A stretch of DNA of 64,000 bases from positions 62,001 through 126,000 of the forward strand of contig NW_023501046.1 in assembly GCF_014066305.1 (NCBI RefSeq), read 5' to 3'. This document shows positions 44,905 to 54,433 of this stretch, piece after piece (position 1 is the stretch's first letter; the number at the start of each line of letters is the position of its first letter). Origin of the DNA: Letharia columbiana (taxonomy: Eukaryota > Ascomycota > Lecanoromycetes > Lecanorales > Parmeliaceae). The position numbers and the translations under genes were made by a program. Under the pieces are notes generated by a model, which did no database searches, was not told the DNA's origin, and worked only from the letters and a program-made list of their open reading frames with translations.

Positions 44905-45181
44905 TCATCCGAAAAGCCTCTGGAACGTTCCCTTCGGCTTGGAATGCGATTTCTTTGGAGGATCTGTCCCATTATTAGGCACACTCCTTTTCTCAAATGC
45001 CAAGGGCAGTCATACCTCGTTCAGTAGGGTACTGGTACTTGGAAAGCTTGGCAGTCTCTGTACTTTCCAGCGATGAGTCTGTGTAGCATGATGCTGTGTC
45101 TGAAGAGGTTTTGGCGGTTTTGACGAGGTAGCGCGGGGCGGTTGTGGGGTCGAAACGGAAGGCGGGGAATCCGTTAGGCAT
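44905..45181 (-). CDS. Small hypothetical protein, two exons (74 residues)
   Basis: Exon 1 (45181-45016) encodes MPNGFPAFRFDPTTAPRYLV and continues to YQYPTER. A 52 bp intron (GTATGA..GGGACAG) follows. Exon 2 (44963-44905) reads DPPKKSHSKPKGTFQRLFG and a stop. The splice is in phase and the mature C-terminus is basic, ending in an amphipathic FQRLFG. Compact, no signal peptide or membrane span, Ser/Thr-rich middle. I do not recognise a family; the splice quality and codon use argue for a real gene. An opposite-strand 162-codon opening over the same bases is judged a shadow. Confidence 0.55.
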
Positions 45182-45945
45182 TGTAGGTGGATTGGTAGGT
45201 AAAGTGGTGGTAGTGGTAGAGCTTGGTAGTAGTGGTTAAGTTCTTTTGTCTTTTAGGGCTGCTTTTTTTATTTGACTCGTGTCTTGGAATGAAGAACAGA
45301 ATCAATTGAGCGGATTGGGCATTCTTATGTACACGAAAGGAGACAGTCCAGAGGTACAGGAGTATTTGTCAAGGCAGCAAGAGTATAGTGACTCCGACAT
45401 TGTCATCAATTCCGAACAGCCTTATTAGGTTCACAGCCATGGCTACTAAGTAATTTTATGAGTCAGGTCTACGCGGCTAGGCTTAGATGGGAAGGCTATA
45501 TGCAAGCGGAGTCACATAGGTGTCGTTCGGTTTGTAATCAAGGAGTCCGTAAGCGCCAAGAGAATACGTTGTTCGAACTCCGATCACCGAACATCTACTC
45601 CGATACAACGTAGTCCCTCTCTCACTCTAGGCTGCGACTCCGAACACTGTACGCTGATGGCCTTTCTACCATGTTCACTGTTAGAAATCAATCTCCCCAT
45701 ATCTTTCCCTCTTCTGTCCGCGTCGTCACTGTTGGAAGATGTCCACACTCACCAGACTGCGATTTGTGCCGTCGCCCAATCTATACTTGAGAGCTTACGA
45801 TGCACCTTCCATGATGGATAACCACAATACTCTACAAATATTGAAAACCTAAGCTTTACTACAATTGAGTGGCATAGCCGAAGATATCTTCTTCCCACAT
45901 CCACACTGTCTCTGAACGATGCCCTCGGCCGAGGCGGATCAATAA
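45182..45945. other. Intergenic, no gene seen
   Basis: 0.76 kb between the small gene and the decayed regulator. Short frames only. Confidence 0.4.
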
Positions 45946-47338
45946 ATTGTACCGAGAAGGCGTAATGGTAAACAGCAGGCATGCGAGCCTTGTAGGAAAT
46001 CAAAGCTACGATGTGATCACTCCATGCCAGTCTGCAGGCGATGCAAGCATCGAAGACTTACATCCGAGTGTGTATACGACCCCGCACCCACGAAGAAACC
46101 AGGTCCAAGCATAGCAGCTTCACCACCGTCGACGGTCCCCAGAAAAACCGCCAGCATGAATCTGTGTTTGAAGCTGCAGAGCCCCGAGGATTACAAGATC
46201 TTTGCCGCGGGCTTCCCCTACGTTGACAAATGTCCCAATGGCTTCTTAGGACCGACGGCGTACTCTGCGATCTTCTTATAACATCAGGGAAAGCTTGGGA
46301 TGGACCTTTTGGACCCATGCAAGAGCTATCACCATCATCTAGCTGCCAGTGCGCTGTCGACTCCATCACACGACATCAGTCAATGCCGCAGTGTCCACAT
46401 TCACACCCCAAACGAAGCAGCTATTAGATTGGCATTGAACATCTTGAATGCTTTGCCAAGCCAGGACGTATGTGACAGACTCCTCGACCGCTACGTCGTG
46501 TTCGAGGATCTTATAACGCATAAGCCAACCCTGACGTTTGCTCACAAATCGCTGCGGGACACGTATGGTCCGTATCTCACAGCACCCAAAGACCCCAAAA
46601 AGCCTTCGTTCGTCTCGGAGAAAATGTGCCGCAATGCTTTCTGTCTGCCAGGAGACAGTCCCACTAAAAATCGACACACTTGGCTCGTTTCTTTTACAGG
46701 TGATAATTTCCGATGGGAGATATTGGGAATGCTGGTTGCTCTTTTTGGTCTTGCAGCCATATCATTGCCCGATTGGGACCCGCTGCTGACATCTCAAGAT
46801 GAATCGCGCAATGACAGGAGAAAGTTTGCATGTGGTATGAGGGATCTTGTTGAAACTTGTTTGCTGCTGTGCGATCATGCGGATAATGTTAGCGGCATAT
46901 ACAGACTTTCCGATAGACAATGATACCGACTGGCTCGACTGGCTCAACAATGCCGACTGGACTAAGGGATCAATGGGAGATTTTGGCTGAGACAGCCTGT
47001 TGCCCGGCAGGCGCATGGTCGAAAACTATTGCCGTCCTCGATCAGTAACTCTTCAACGGCCCTGATGCGTCCACCCAGGGATTTGTGCGATGGTATCCTG
47101 CAAAAGGCATCCGCGGAGGAATTAATTAGCAGCAATGGAGCAATACAGGAAGACCTGCCTCCGCATCTCCGTCACTTTCGAAAGCGAACTTAGCTCCATG
47201 GTATCGAGAATTGATAGGCTCCTTTGCTACAGCACACGAAAGAAACAAGATGTTATTGAATCGCCGAAGAAGAAGCACATACCTCACCGCTCAGATCTGA
47301 TCCGGGGAGTAGCAAGACTCCGACAGCTTGGCCACTAA
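45946..47338 (+). pseudogene. Decayed Zn2Cys6 fungal transcription factor
   Basis: The frame opens without an ATG and gives an intact binuclear zinc cluster: CEPCRKSKLRCDHSMPVCRRC followed by KHRR..SEC (CX2CX6CX5-6CX2CX7C). A family-typical segment GFLGPTAYSAIFL follows, then a single in-frame TAA at 46279-46281, after which the same frame continues (HQGKLGMDLLDPC) into FTGDNFRWEILG and LFGLAAISL, hallmarks of the regulatory domain of these proteins. Near 46890 the frame breaks (stop at 46921), and only fragments remain to 47338. TAA in place of CAA or GAA is one mutation. No start, a nonsense codon and a frameshift together make this a pseudogene unless sequencing errors are involved. Confidence 0.75.
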
Positions 47339-47932
47339 CTATCCTTGTTATTCAACTACAGCTTGCAATGATGGCCAATGAGAGTTGCACGGTGGCAGTG
47401 TGACCACGAGAGTCAGTCTGATGGTTTGCTGAGCAGACGTACAAGATAGTCGGCGAGCATCTCCGGTATTTAGCGAGAGTTGCTACTCGCGAATGTAGAC
47501 AGTAACGATCTGCCACATCACCTTGTCTACAATCTTCGACTGCATCAGACGATGAGAAGACCGTTCCTCCTATCCAACGGGCCGCACTAGGGTCATTCTT
47601 TGACCGTCTCTATTGCGAAGTTGTCCCAATTCTGGAATCTTGTTTTGCTTTTGTCACTAGGTTCAGTGAAGAAGCCTCAAATCGACGTCAGCCTTTCTTT
47701 TTGCTGACTGCTTCCTTCTCCATTCGCATTTGCGCTTCACTGCACAACGAGAATGTCCTGGTAAAGAAGGTTCCTCTACCAGTGTTTGTCCTCATGGTTG
47801 GTTGTGCATGTAGCTGTGCTTCGATGGTTTTGAGTCCAACCGTCTCGTCGGGTGTCTCGCTCTGAAGGCAGTTCATCCCGTAACGGCGATTTTCCCTTTC
47901 ACCAGACCAATGTCTGTGATCACCCGAAGTCC
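47339..47932. other. Intergenic, no gene seen
   Basis: 0.6 kb, 3' side of the NDUFAF6-like gene. Nothing recognised. Confidence 0.4.
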
Positions 47933-49168
47933 TCAAAACATTCTCCTCCTGTGCGCAAAATACGCCTTCCATGGCAGCTTCCAATCCCTTCTTCTCAACT
48001 CTTCTCTGAAAACGTCAAAATCGAGTTTCTGCAACTTATCCAACCACAACCCCGTCGCCACTGCAGGCATGAAGACGCCAAAAGCCCTATCCACCTCCTC
48101 TTGCTGCTGGGTAGCCTTCCCCGGTCCCTTGTTAGTCTGCCCCTCGTAGTCATGCCCTTCCTCCCCATCGTATTCAAAGGCGTGATCTACATCCTCCCCA
48201 GCGTAAACATTTTTCAGCATTTGCCTGGCCGTAATCAAATGATCACTTGCCCTCGTCGCAACTTCAAAGACTGCGTCCCGCAATCCCTCCGCCTCCGCCC
48301 CTTTCCTCAACACGTCCTCATCTCTCACACCCGTTCTGGCCATCACATCCAACGGCAGGGTCACACTTCCCTGGCTTCTCCTCTGAGCATCCAACGTGCC
48401 TCCCAAAGGCGAAGAGTTGGAGTGATGGTTCGGGGGCGGAGGGAATGCCACCAGTGGTAATCCACGCAACACAGCCGTGATTCCAACCGCTTTGCCAACG
48501 TGACTCGCAATATGATCAGCCGTCACACTTCCCATCGGCAGCGCCTGCAGCGTCAAGTATAGCAGCGTCGAGTACGTGTTCTCCCCGTACTTCTCCAACG
48601 ACTCCAACGTAGGATACGGCGCATTGTTCAAATATTTTTCCCTCTCACCGATGATCCTCATGAGCCAGCTCTTACTCATCTTCGCCGTTCCTCCCGTGCG
48701 CGCATCAAGGTCCGCGAGCGCGTGGGACAAGAGTATAGAAACGGGCTCTTTGGGCGGCGTGCCCGAGAAAGAGCGGTTTACATTGTCGCGCCAGAATTGC
48801 AGGCGCATGGCACCGACCGTGGGGGTGGAGACGGTGTCGGCGATGCGGGACGTTTCGATGTTGAAGGCGCGGAGGGCGAGGTAGGCGGGTTGGGCGGAGG
48901 GTGGGATGAAGGCGAGCAGGGTGTGGGAGGGGGAGTCGAACTTTCTGTCACAGCGCGTTGTTCAGCAGTTGTGAGGATGGAAGATCTCGTGGCGGACGTA
49001 CTGGAGTAGCCCCGAGCAGTAACTTTTCGCCGACAGCACTTCCGCTTCCGATGCGGCGGCCGGGGCGGGCGCGCTGTAGGTCGGGGTTGAGTAGAAGCGC
49101 GGAAGGCATTGTGACGTTACTGGTTTATATGATCGGGGCCATGCGAATTTGTTCAAGGCTTGGGTCAT
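47933..49168 (-). CDS. NDUFAF6-like mitochondrial complex I assembly factor
   Basis: Squalene/phytoene-synthase-fold protein, most likely the fungal counterpart of NDUFAF6, needed for assembly of the ND1 module of complex I. Exons 49168-49002 and 48944-47933, with a 57 bp intron, give 392 residues. The N-terminus (MTQALNKFAWPRSYKPVTSQ..RFYST) is Arg-rich and Ser-rich, fitting a mitochondrial presequence. The synthase-like fold shows FNIETSRIADTVS and MRLQFWRDNV near the start, and the GKAVGITAVLRGLP block. The Asp-rich metal motifs of true prenyl synthases are incomplete, as expected for this non-enzymatic branch. An in-frame ATG further upstream (49339) would extend the protein by 57 unlikely residues. 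Confidence 0.85.
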
Positions 49169-49411
49169 GGCTATGGTACAAGGAGATGAGAAAGATGAGT
49201 TCACGCAAGAACGGTACAGAACTTGCAGGGGTAGCTTGATTGCGCCATTGCTGCCCCAGCTGTGCCAGAGCGTGGGTCCAGCAATCACAGAGATTGAGCG
49301 AGGATCTTGGAGACTCCGCTTCTTGTTACGCAATATCAAAACGCGCTGGTTAAAGACGACCTGGTGCAGAGCCTCAAGGGAAGTGTGATCTGACGTAAGG
49401 TAGTGGCTTGC

Positions 49412-49474
49412 ATAAGTCCCTAGACACTGCCGGGCGGGGTGGCGGGGTACCCGGAATTATGTCCAGGGACTTAT
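49412..49474. repeat. Inverted repeat with 15 bp arms
   Basis: ATAAGTCCCTAGACA at 49412-49426 pairs with TGTCCAGGGACTTAT at 49460-49474, one mismatch. The 33 bp loop is GC-rich and itself contains CCGGG..CCCGG. It lies 245 bp upstream of the NDUFAF6-like start codon. Confidence 0.6.
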
Positions 49475-50027
49475 CTTATGCACATTTACTCCTTTTGCAC
49501 TATTACCAAAAGACCATCACTCGCCCCCAGCTCAACCTGCTACGCTCATCATTCCTTTGTCTCTTCCTTCAAAAGAGGAAAATTCTCCAAGTCATGAAAG
49601 AATCCAGGCGGTTAAAGACCCGACGTGAAAGCTTGTCCTTGTCCTGCGTTTTCACCTTGTTCTCCCTGCTTCTTTCAGTGATGTTGTAATCGAAGGAAGA
49701 AAGGATTCGAAGAAGAGTGATCCGTCAACAACACAATGTTGTTGAAAACTGTCAATCGAAGAACGTCCATCTGCTTTGATGCAGGTTCACACATCGGAAT
49801 GCTCTTTATGTCTCACAGATTTAGTTGTGACAGCACAATTGCGACCCGTCATTGCTTGTGCTCTCTTTCTTCATGCTGGTACACAAACGTACCATCTCTT
49901 CTGCCCACATAATCACGAACCATCCCTCAGAAAAAAACAAATACTCACCCTTACTCCTCCTACGAATACCCCTCAGTATCCCAAACCCCACAACTACCCC
50001 CAACATCAACCATTTCCACAACTTACC

Positions 50028-50528
50028 ATGTACGTCCCCCTCACACCCCTCACCACCCTCTTCCTCCTCCTCCTCCCATTCTCCGCTCTAGCCAGCCGCC
50101 CCCACCGCCGCTTCGTTGACTCCAACATCACCCCAAAATTATCCACCAACACCCCATCATCCCCACAATACATGGCCGGCACCAATCAAACCTTCTCCGC
50201 CTGGACGCGCTCCGGCTGCGGCAACAATACCATTGGCGGCGAGAATATCTGGTACCCGGACCTGCTGTATGGCCAAAACAACCACGCGCTCGTCGTCTCC
50301 TACATGCTGGGCCGGGACCTGCAGCCGAACGAGCAGCTCGACATGAACTTCGCGTACCCGGACGGCAGCACGAAGAAAGGCAGCGATGGCGTGCCCATTG
50401 ATAAGGAGTGCGCGCTGTTTCAATATACGGCGAACCCGGACCAGACAACTGGGGCGACGCTCGCGGCTAATACTTGCTATACGCCCAGTGTGCCGGTGAC
50501 GTGTTTCAATCTTTGGAGAACGCAGTAG
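50028..50528 (+). CDS. Small secreted cysteine-containing protein
   Basis: 166 residues, intronless. A clear signal peptide: MYVPLTPLTTLFLLLLPFSA, cleavage probably after ALA-S. The mature protein has four cysteines (RSGCGNN, KECALF, NTCYTP, VTCFN), enough for two disulfides, and potential N-glycosylation sites (NIT, NQT, NNT). The sequence includes GGENIWYPDLLYGQNNHALVVSYMLG and DMNFAYPDGS, which look like a compact beta-rich fold. No family recognised. Size, secretion and paired cysteines make it an effector-type or cell-surface candidate. The longer frame back to 49776 reads upstream leader and is not used. Confidence 0.75.
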   Translation: MYVPLTPLTTLFLLLLPFSALASRPHRRFVDSNITPKLSTNTPSSPQYMAGTNQTFSAWTRSGCGNNTIGGENIWYPDLLYGQNNHALVVSYMLGRDLQPNEQLDMNFAYPDGSTKKGSDGVPIDKECALFQYTANPDQTTGATLAANTCYTPSVPVTCFNLWRTQ

Positions 50529-51684
50529 GGAAGGTGGGTGGAAGGTAAGTGACGGCTGGCGAAGGAGTGTAAATGGTCCAGCGCATGGACCTGTTGCGCT
50601 CGTGTTGCTTGGAACTGTTTTATCTTTTCTTCTTTCCTTTGCATTGTAGGTCGGCTAGTAGTGGAACTAATGTCGGAGGTTGTATTTCTTTGGATTCACT
50701 TAGCAAGTATCGAGTTGCTTACGACACTGTGCAATGGTCGAGCTTTTTGCCCCACATCTAGCATAGTAAAAGCAACCCAGTCGTCTTTTCGATTTTAGAC
50801 CGAATAGAGTAATAGCGCGTTTGCAACGGCGCTGGCCCCTAATTCACAACGTCTCGCAATATCGAGGATCTGAGGAAGCCGTTCGAAAGGATGAAAACAT
50901 TCTTACTAGCATCCTCACACTTTCTACCCATCAGCTTTTCCCAGCTCATCATGAAGATGATTGATCAAGATGATGTCAGAAGCGGCCACTTGACTCTCCC
51001 TGCCTCTAAACCACGGCATCAGCTACCTACGCCGTCCATCCCCCACTACGTCTTGACAGACCTAGTGATAGCCTGTTCTATATCCCTTAGCTCGGATTAT
51101 TCGCGCGCGTGAATATGGGTCTTGGAATGATCTCTCCCATTGAGGGGACGAGAAAGACGGCAGTTTGCGCGTTTAGTGCAGACGCTGTGAAAGATGACGG
51201 GGGTTTCTCTGTTCCGTGTTGGAAAGTGGGTCCGAAGGCCGAGAGGTGGGCAGGTGATGAAGGATTGGTTGAGAGGGGGTGGGGGGAGCAGGAGAATGGT
51301 TGATGGTGCTGGGTTTCAGGGGAGTAACGGGGAGAGATGATGACACATCACTGTTTGAGTCGTTGGGTCATGAATGAAAAAAGTGGGTGAGGTATGAGAT
51401 GTGGATCCCAGTGATGGAACGTAAAAAGCGATAGATGCCAGAATTCGAGCGCAGGAACTGCAAGATTCAGATGGGAGCATCTGATCTTCAGGCCTTTGCT
51501 GCGGTTGCGCCGGTTGCTTATAGGGAAGGAAGGGCAAAGGCGCTTTTGATCGTACTGCACGCTAGGATTCAGCGGCTTCGAGGGAGAATTGTTTTAGTGC
51601 GAGCACGATGAAGGTCGCAAGTCGGTGGTTACGCACCTAGGGACGGGAATGAACTGTACATAATTACAGATGTGTCAATCATAG
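50529..51684. other. Intergenic, no gene supported
   Basis: 1.1 kb with short frames only; no motif recognised. The missing first exon of the next gene may lie in its right end. Confidence 0.35.
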
Positions 51685-52423
51685 ACGTTGGTATTCGTGT
51701 CCGTTCATCGTGCCGCCAAGCAGCCTCCATCATCTAGTCCTATCACGCCAGCGCCCACACCACCTCCGGCTACAGCTTCTGGTTCATCTAGTCCTACTCT
51801 GCCAGCCCCGGTAGAACCTCTGGGTCCCGTTTCCCCAATCGTTGTCTTCGCATGCACACAGATGTAAGTGCCTTAGTCTCAGCCCGTTGTCCGATGATCA
51901 AGAGTCGCTGACTCGTTATTGGGAGACCTAGTATCGATATACTTCAAGGTGGCATAAATCCTTATTACATCCACACATGCGCGTGCAATGATGGAAGCAA
52001 GCCAACAGCTACTAAGTTAGGTACCGTGTTCGCATGTCCTTCGCAGGTAGACATTATCTGGTAGGCTAAATTGGCTTGCCCGAATAGCTCCGTTGCCCTC
52101 GCAGGCTGTCGATGACAGTCTTCACGGCATGCCCGAAGATATAGATCTCATGGGTGCTCAGTGCGAAGGTAATGAGACGAGTTTGCCAAGTGCTTCGCCC
52201 AGCGTTGTGAAAGCGGCGGGGACGACCAGCGCAAGTGCTGCAGCTCCAACTAGTACAGCTTCCACCTTTACCCCTACCGCGAGATTAGACCGGGGTGGTG
52301 GGTGTATGTTTGATCGTTGGGTAAGTGGCGGCGGTGTGTCAAGATTTGTTCTCATAGAATGGGGAAGCCGGGTTGCTATATCTTGGAGAAATGCCACAGA
52401 GTCAACGATATTCTCAAATCTAG
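51685..52423 (+). CDS. Cysteine-containing, Ser/Thr/Pro-rich surface-type protein (5' end uncertain)
   Basis: Four exons join in phase: 51685-51863, 51932-52046, 52105-52320 and 52358-52423, with good donors (GTAAGT twice, GTAGAC) and CAG/TAG acceptors. The protein starts with a Pro/Ser-rich linker (PPSSSPITPAPTPPPATAS), then a Cys segment (VFACTQI, HTCACNDG, VFACPSQ, GAQCEGNET), then a Ser/Thr/Ala-rich stalk, and ends in a short mildly hydrophobic tail. The upstream frame is closed at 51684; a possible start MK|TLVFVSV would use an ATG at 51610 with a weak GTCGCA donor. The layout resembles the loci at 1.8 and 3.0 kb. No named family. Confidence 0.5.
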
Positions 52424-53038
52424 CTGTGCCATTTTTTCAAGACTTGCAAAACGTCTAGGAGGGAAAAAACGCCTTCTGTGTCTGAACGCTACGAGCTCTG
52501 GATACTACTTGAAGTGCTCTACCTACGTGCACTTGATGACAGCTACAAAAGAAGAACACAATGAGCTCGAAATCCAGAGATCATCTACCGTGATGTGTCT
52601 GCCAGAAAGTGTTTGGTAAGAAGAGAACTTAGAGCTCATTTACAAAGATCGACCCTACATTGATGGACCTAACATCTACGCCCTTATCTATCGTGTCAGC
52701 TAACAACGGATCAGAATCCTCCAGAATGACAATCCTCAAAGGCTCGATACCGCCATACTAAGTGTCAATTGGCCGACCTTACTCTGCTGTATTGCCTTCT
52801 TCATTCTCCCTCCTTCCAAAAAATCAATACTCAAGACAGCTTCCATCCTAGTATCTGCATCTCTACTCTTCTTGTTTGACACAACCAACCTGGCATGCAA
52901 TGACCGCGCGATCAACTCTTTGAACTTAAATCATCAAACAAACGAGCAGACCGCAGCTGAAGTGATGCATTGGAAACCTGCTCTTTCTCACCATACACCA
53001 TCTTCCACTCGAGCATCTCATCGCTCCATCCAAACGCA
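52424..53038. other. Intergenic, no gene seen
   Basis: 0.6 kb. A 100-codon opening (52317-52619) overlaps the last exon of the previous gene in another frame and is discounted. Confidence 0.35.
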
Positions 53039-53359
53039 ATGTCCGCATTCGACAAGCTCCCACTGAAAACCCGTGACATGATCTACGATCACTGCCTCAT
53101 CGCAATCGTCCCATTCACCATCCTTGGGGAGAGAAATCTGATCAAGCTTCACGGTCGCGAGCCCGCAAGACTATGGACATTCGAACCCCGAAATAAGATT
53201 CTAACATGCAGAGTCTTGACCAACGGACCTCACTTTCCAGACAAGCGTAGCAACATAATATGTTCTTTCCTCACACATGTCTCCTGGCGCATAATCTCTA
53301 GGGTACTGAATTGGTCCCATCCACGAATTCTCCTTCACGTTTTCCTCTGCAACCAGTGA
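53039..53359 (+). pseudogene. Truncated F-box-like (2EXR-type) N-terminal fragment
   Basis: 106 codons beginning MSAFDKLPLKTRDMIYDHCL, the typical opening of fungal F-box-like/2EXR proteins (LP-x-x-x-R-x-x-I-Y). It ends at a stop after only the first third of the usual 250-400 residues, with no continuation in another frame. The last 160 bases overlap the 3' end of the opposite-strand gene. Most likely a relic left by rearrangement, or a short expressed derivative. Confidence 0.45.
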
Positions 53360-54241
53360 CTCACCTCCTCCGATATCAAATTCAAAGCCCTTCAACTTAT
53401 TGATAACGGGCATTAATGCCTCCTTTTGCCTATTTTCAATCTCCAATTCCATTCTCAATTCCTTCAACTCTCCCAACACATTCTCCCAATGCCTATTTCC
53501 CAACATGTTGTCAAGATCGAACTGAGTATGATTACGGAATTTCCAGTCGCAGTCCCTGATTGTAATCGTCATCATCTTCGGGTATGGTCCCCCGATCCCA
53601 CAAGTACCTTCACCCTCACCAGCCTCTTTCTCCTTCTTGCCGCGCAAACAGCCTAGCTCCGCGAACGCGCTGTGGCTGATATACCGGCCAGGGTCTTCGG
53701 CCGTGAGACGAGAGCGATTGGCAAATATATGGATGTGCTGCACGGCTGCAAGTTGAGCGGATGTCATGCGCTTGAAGTAGGAGGTGGCGACGGTGGACAT
53801 TGGGAAAGAAAGGGCTCGGATGTCGGGGTAGCAGAGAGAGTGAGTATTGACAGACACTGGTACGAGGGCGGTCTCATTGTGGATGAGGCGACATGTACGA
53901 AGCAGCGCTGTGTCCGTGCGGAGGTGGTGGTAATGGCCTGGGCGATGATGGGGAAAGCTTCTTTGGTAACATCCAGGCACTTGGGTCTCGAGATCGCAGA
54001 GTTTCGTGGCATCTTCGTAAGTGGTTAAGGCGAGCTTAAAGATGTAGTCTCTGATTTCGCGTGGGACTTTGAAGAGCGAAGAGGCTGGTTGGGAATTGGC
54101 AGGGAGTGTTTGTTCTGGCGTCTGTTGTGTGTCGCTTGCATTCTCTTTGCGCAATCTGAGAGATCTGCGAGGTGGTTCGGAAGGATTAGCCCTGGTGCGA
54201 GGTTGCGTCCAGTAAGATGCGGTCGCTTTTGTTCTAGCCAT
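53201..54241 (-). CDS. F-box-like (2EXR-type) hypothetical protein
   Basis: Single exon, 346 residues. The N-terminus is basic with AT-hook-like character (EPPRRSLRLRKEN), followed at about 55 by SLFKVPREIRDYIFKLALTTYE, the F-box-like start of this family. It continues with LLRTCRLIHNETALVPVSVNTH, the R-x-I-x-x-E-x-x block, and FFSQ-less leucine-rich segments (LAAVQHIHIFANRSRL, ELKELRMELEIE). These proteins are abundant and fast-evolving in dothideomycetes; substrates are unknown. The 3' end overlaps the truncated fragment on the plus strand. Confidence 0.65.
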   Translation of the reverse strand: MARTKATASYWTQPRTRANPSEPPRRSLRLRKENASDTQQTPEQTLPANSQPASSLFKVPREIRDYIFKLALTTYEDATKLCDLETQVPGCYQRSFPHHRPGHYHHLRTDTALLRTCRLIHNETALVPVSVNTHSLCYPDIRALSFPMSTVATSYFKRMTSAQLAAVQHIHIFANRSRLTAEDPGRYISHSAFAELGCLRGKKEKEAGEGEGTCGIGGPYPKMMTITIRDCDWKFRNHTQFDLDNMLGNRHWENVLGELKELRMELEIENRQKEALMPVINKLKGFEFDIGGGESLVAEENVKENSWMGPIQYPRDYAPGDMCEERTYYVATLVWKVRSVGQDSAC

Positions 54242-54433
54242 TGCTCAATGTACAACATGTACGTTGATGATGATAGAGCAGATGTTGGGTTGTCGTTTGA
54301 CTACGCCGTAGGGTTTAAGTGCCGGGTATTTAGAGTGAAAAAGCTAGGTGTCCCCTTGTACAACAATCTTTATCTTGAGTCTCTGCGATGTCAACACAAT
54401 CTCCAGCTTTGAGCAGAGCAAGTCCAGACAGCA

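Noticed and set aside
44588..45076. 162-codon plus-strand opening
   Set aside because: Lies over a well-spliced two-exon gene on the minus strand; its composition looks like a frame shadow.
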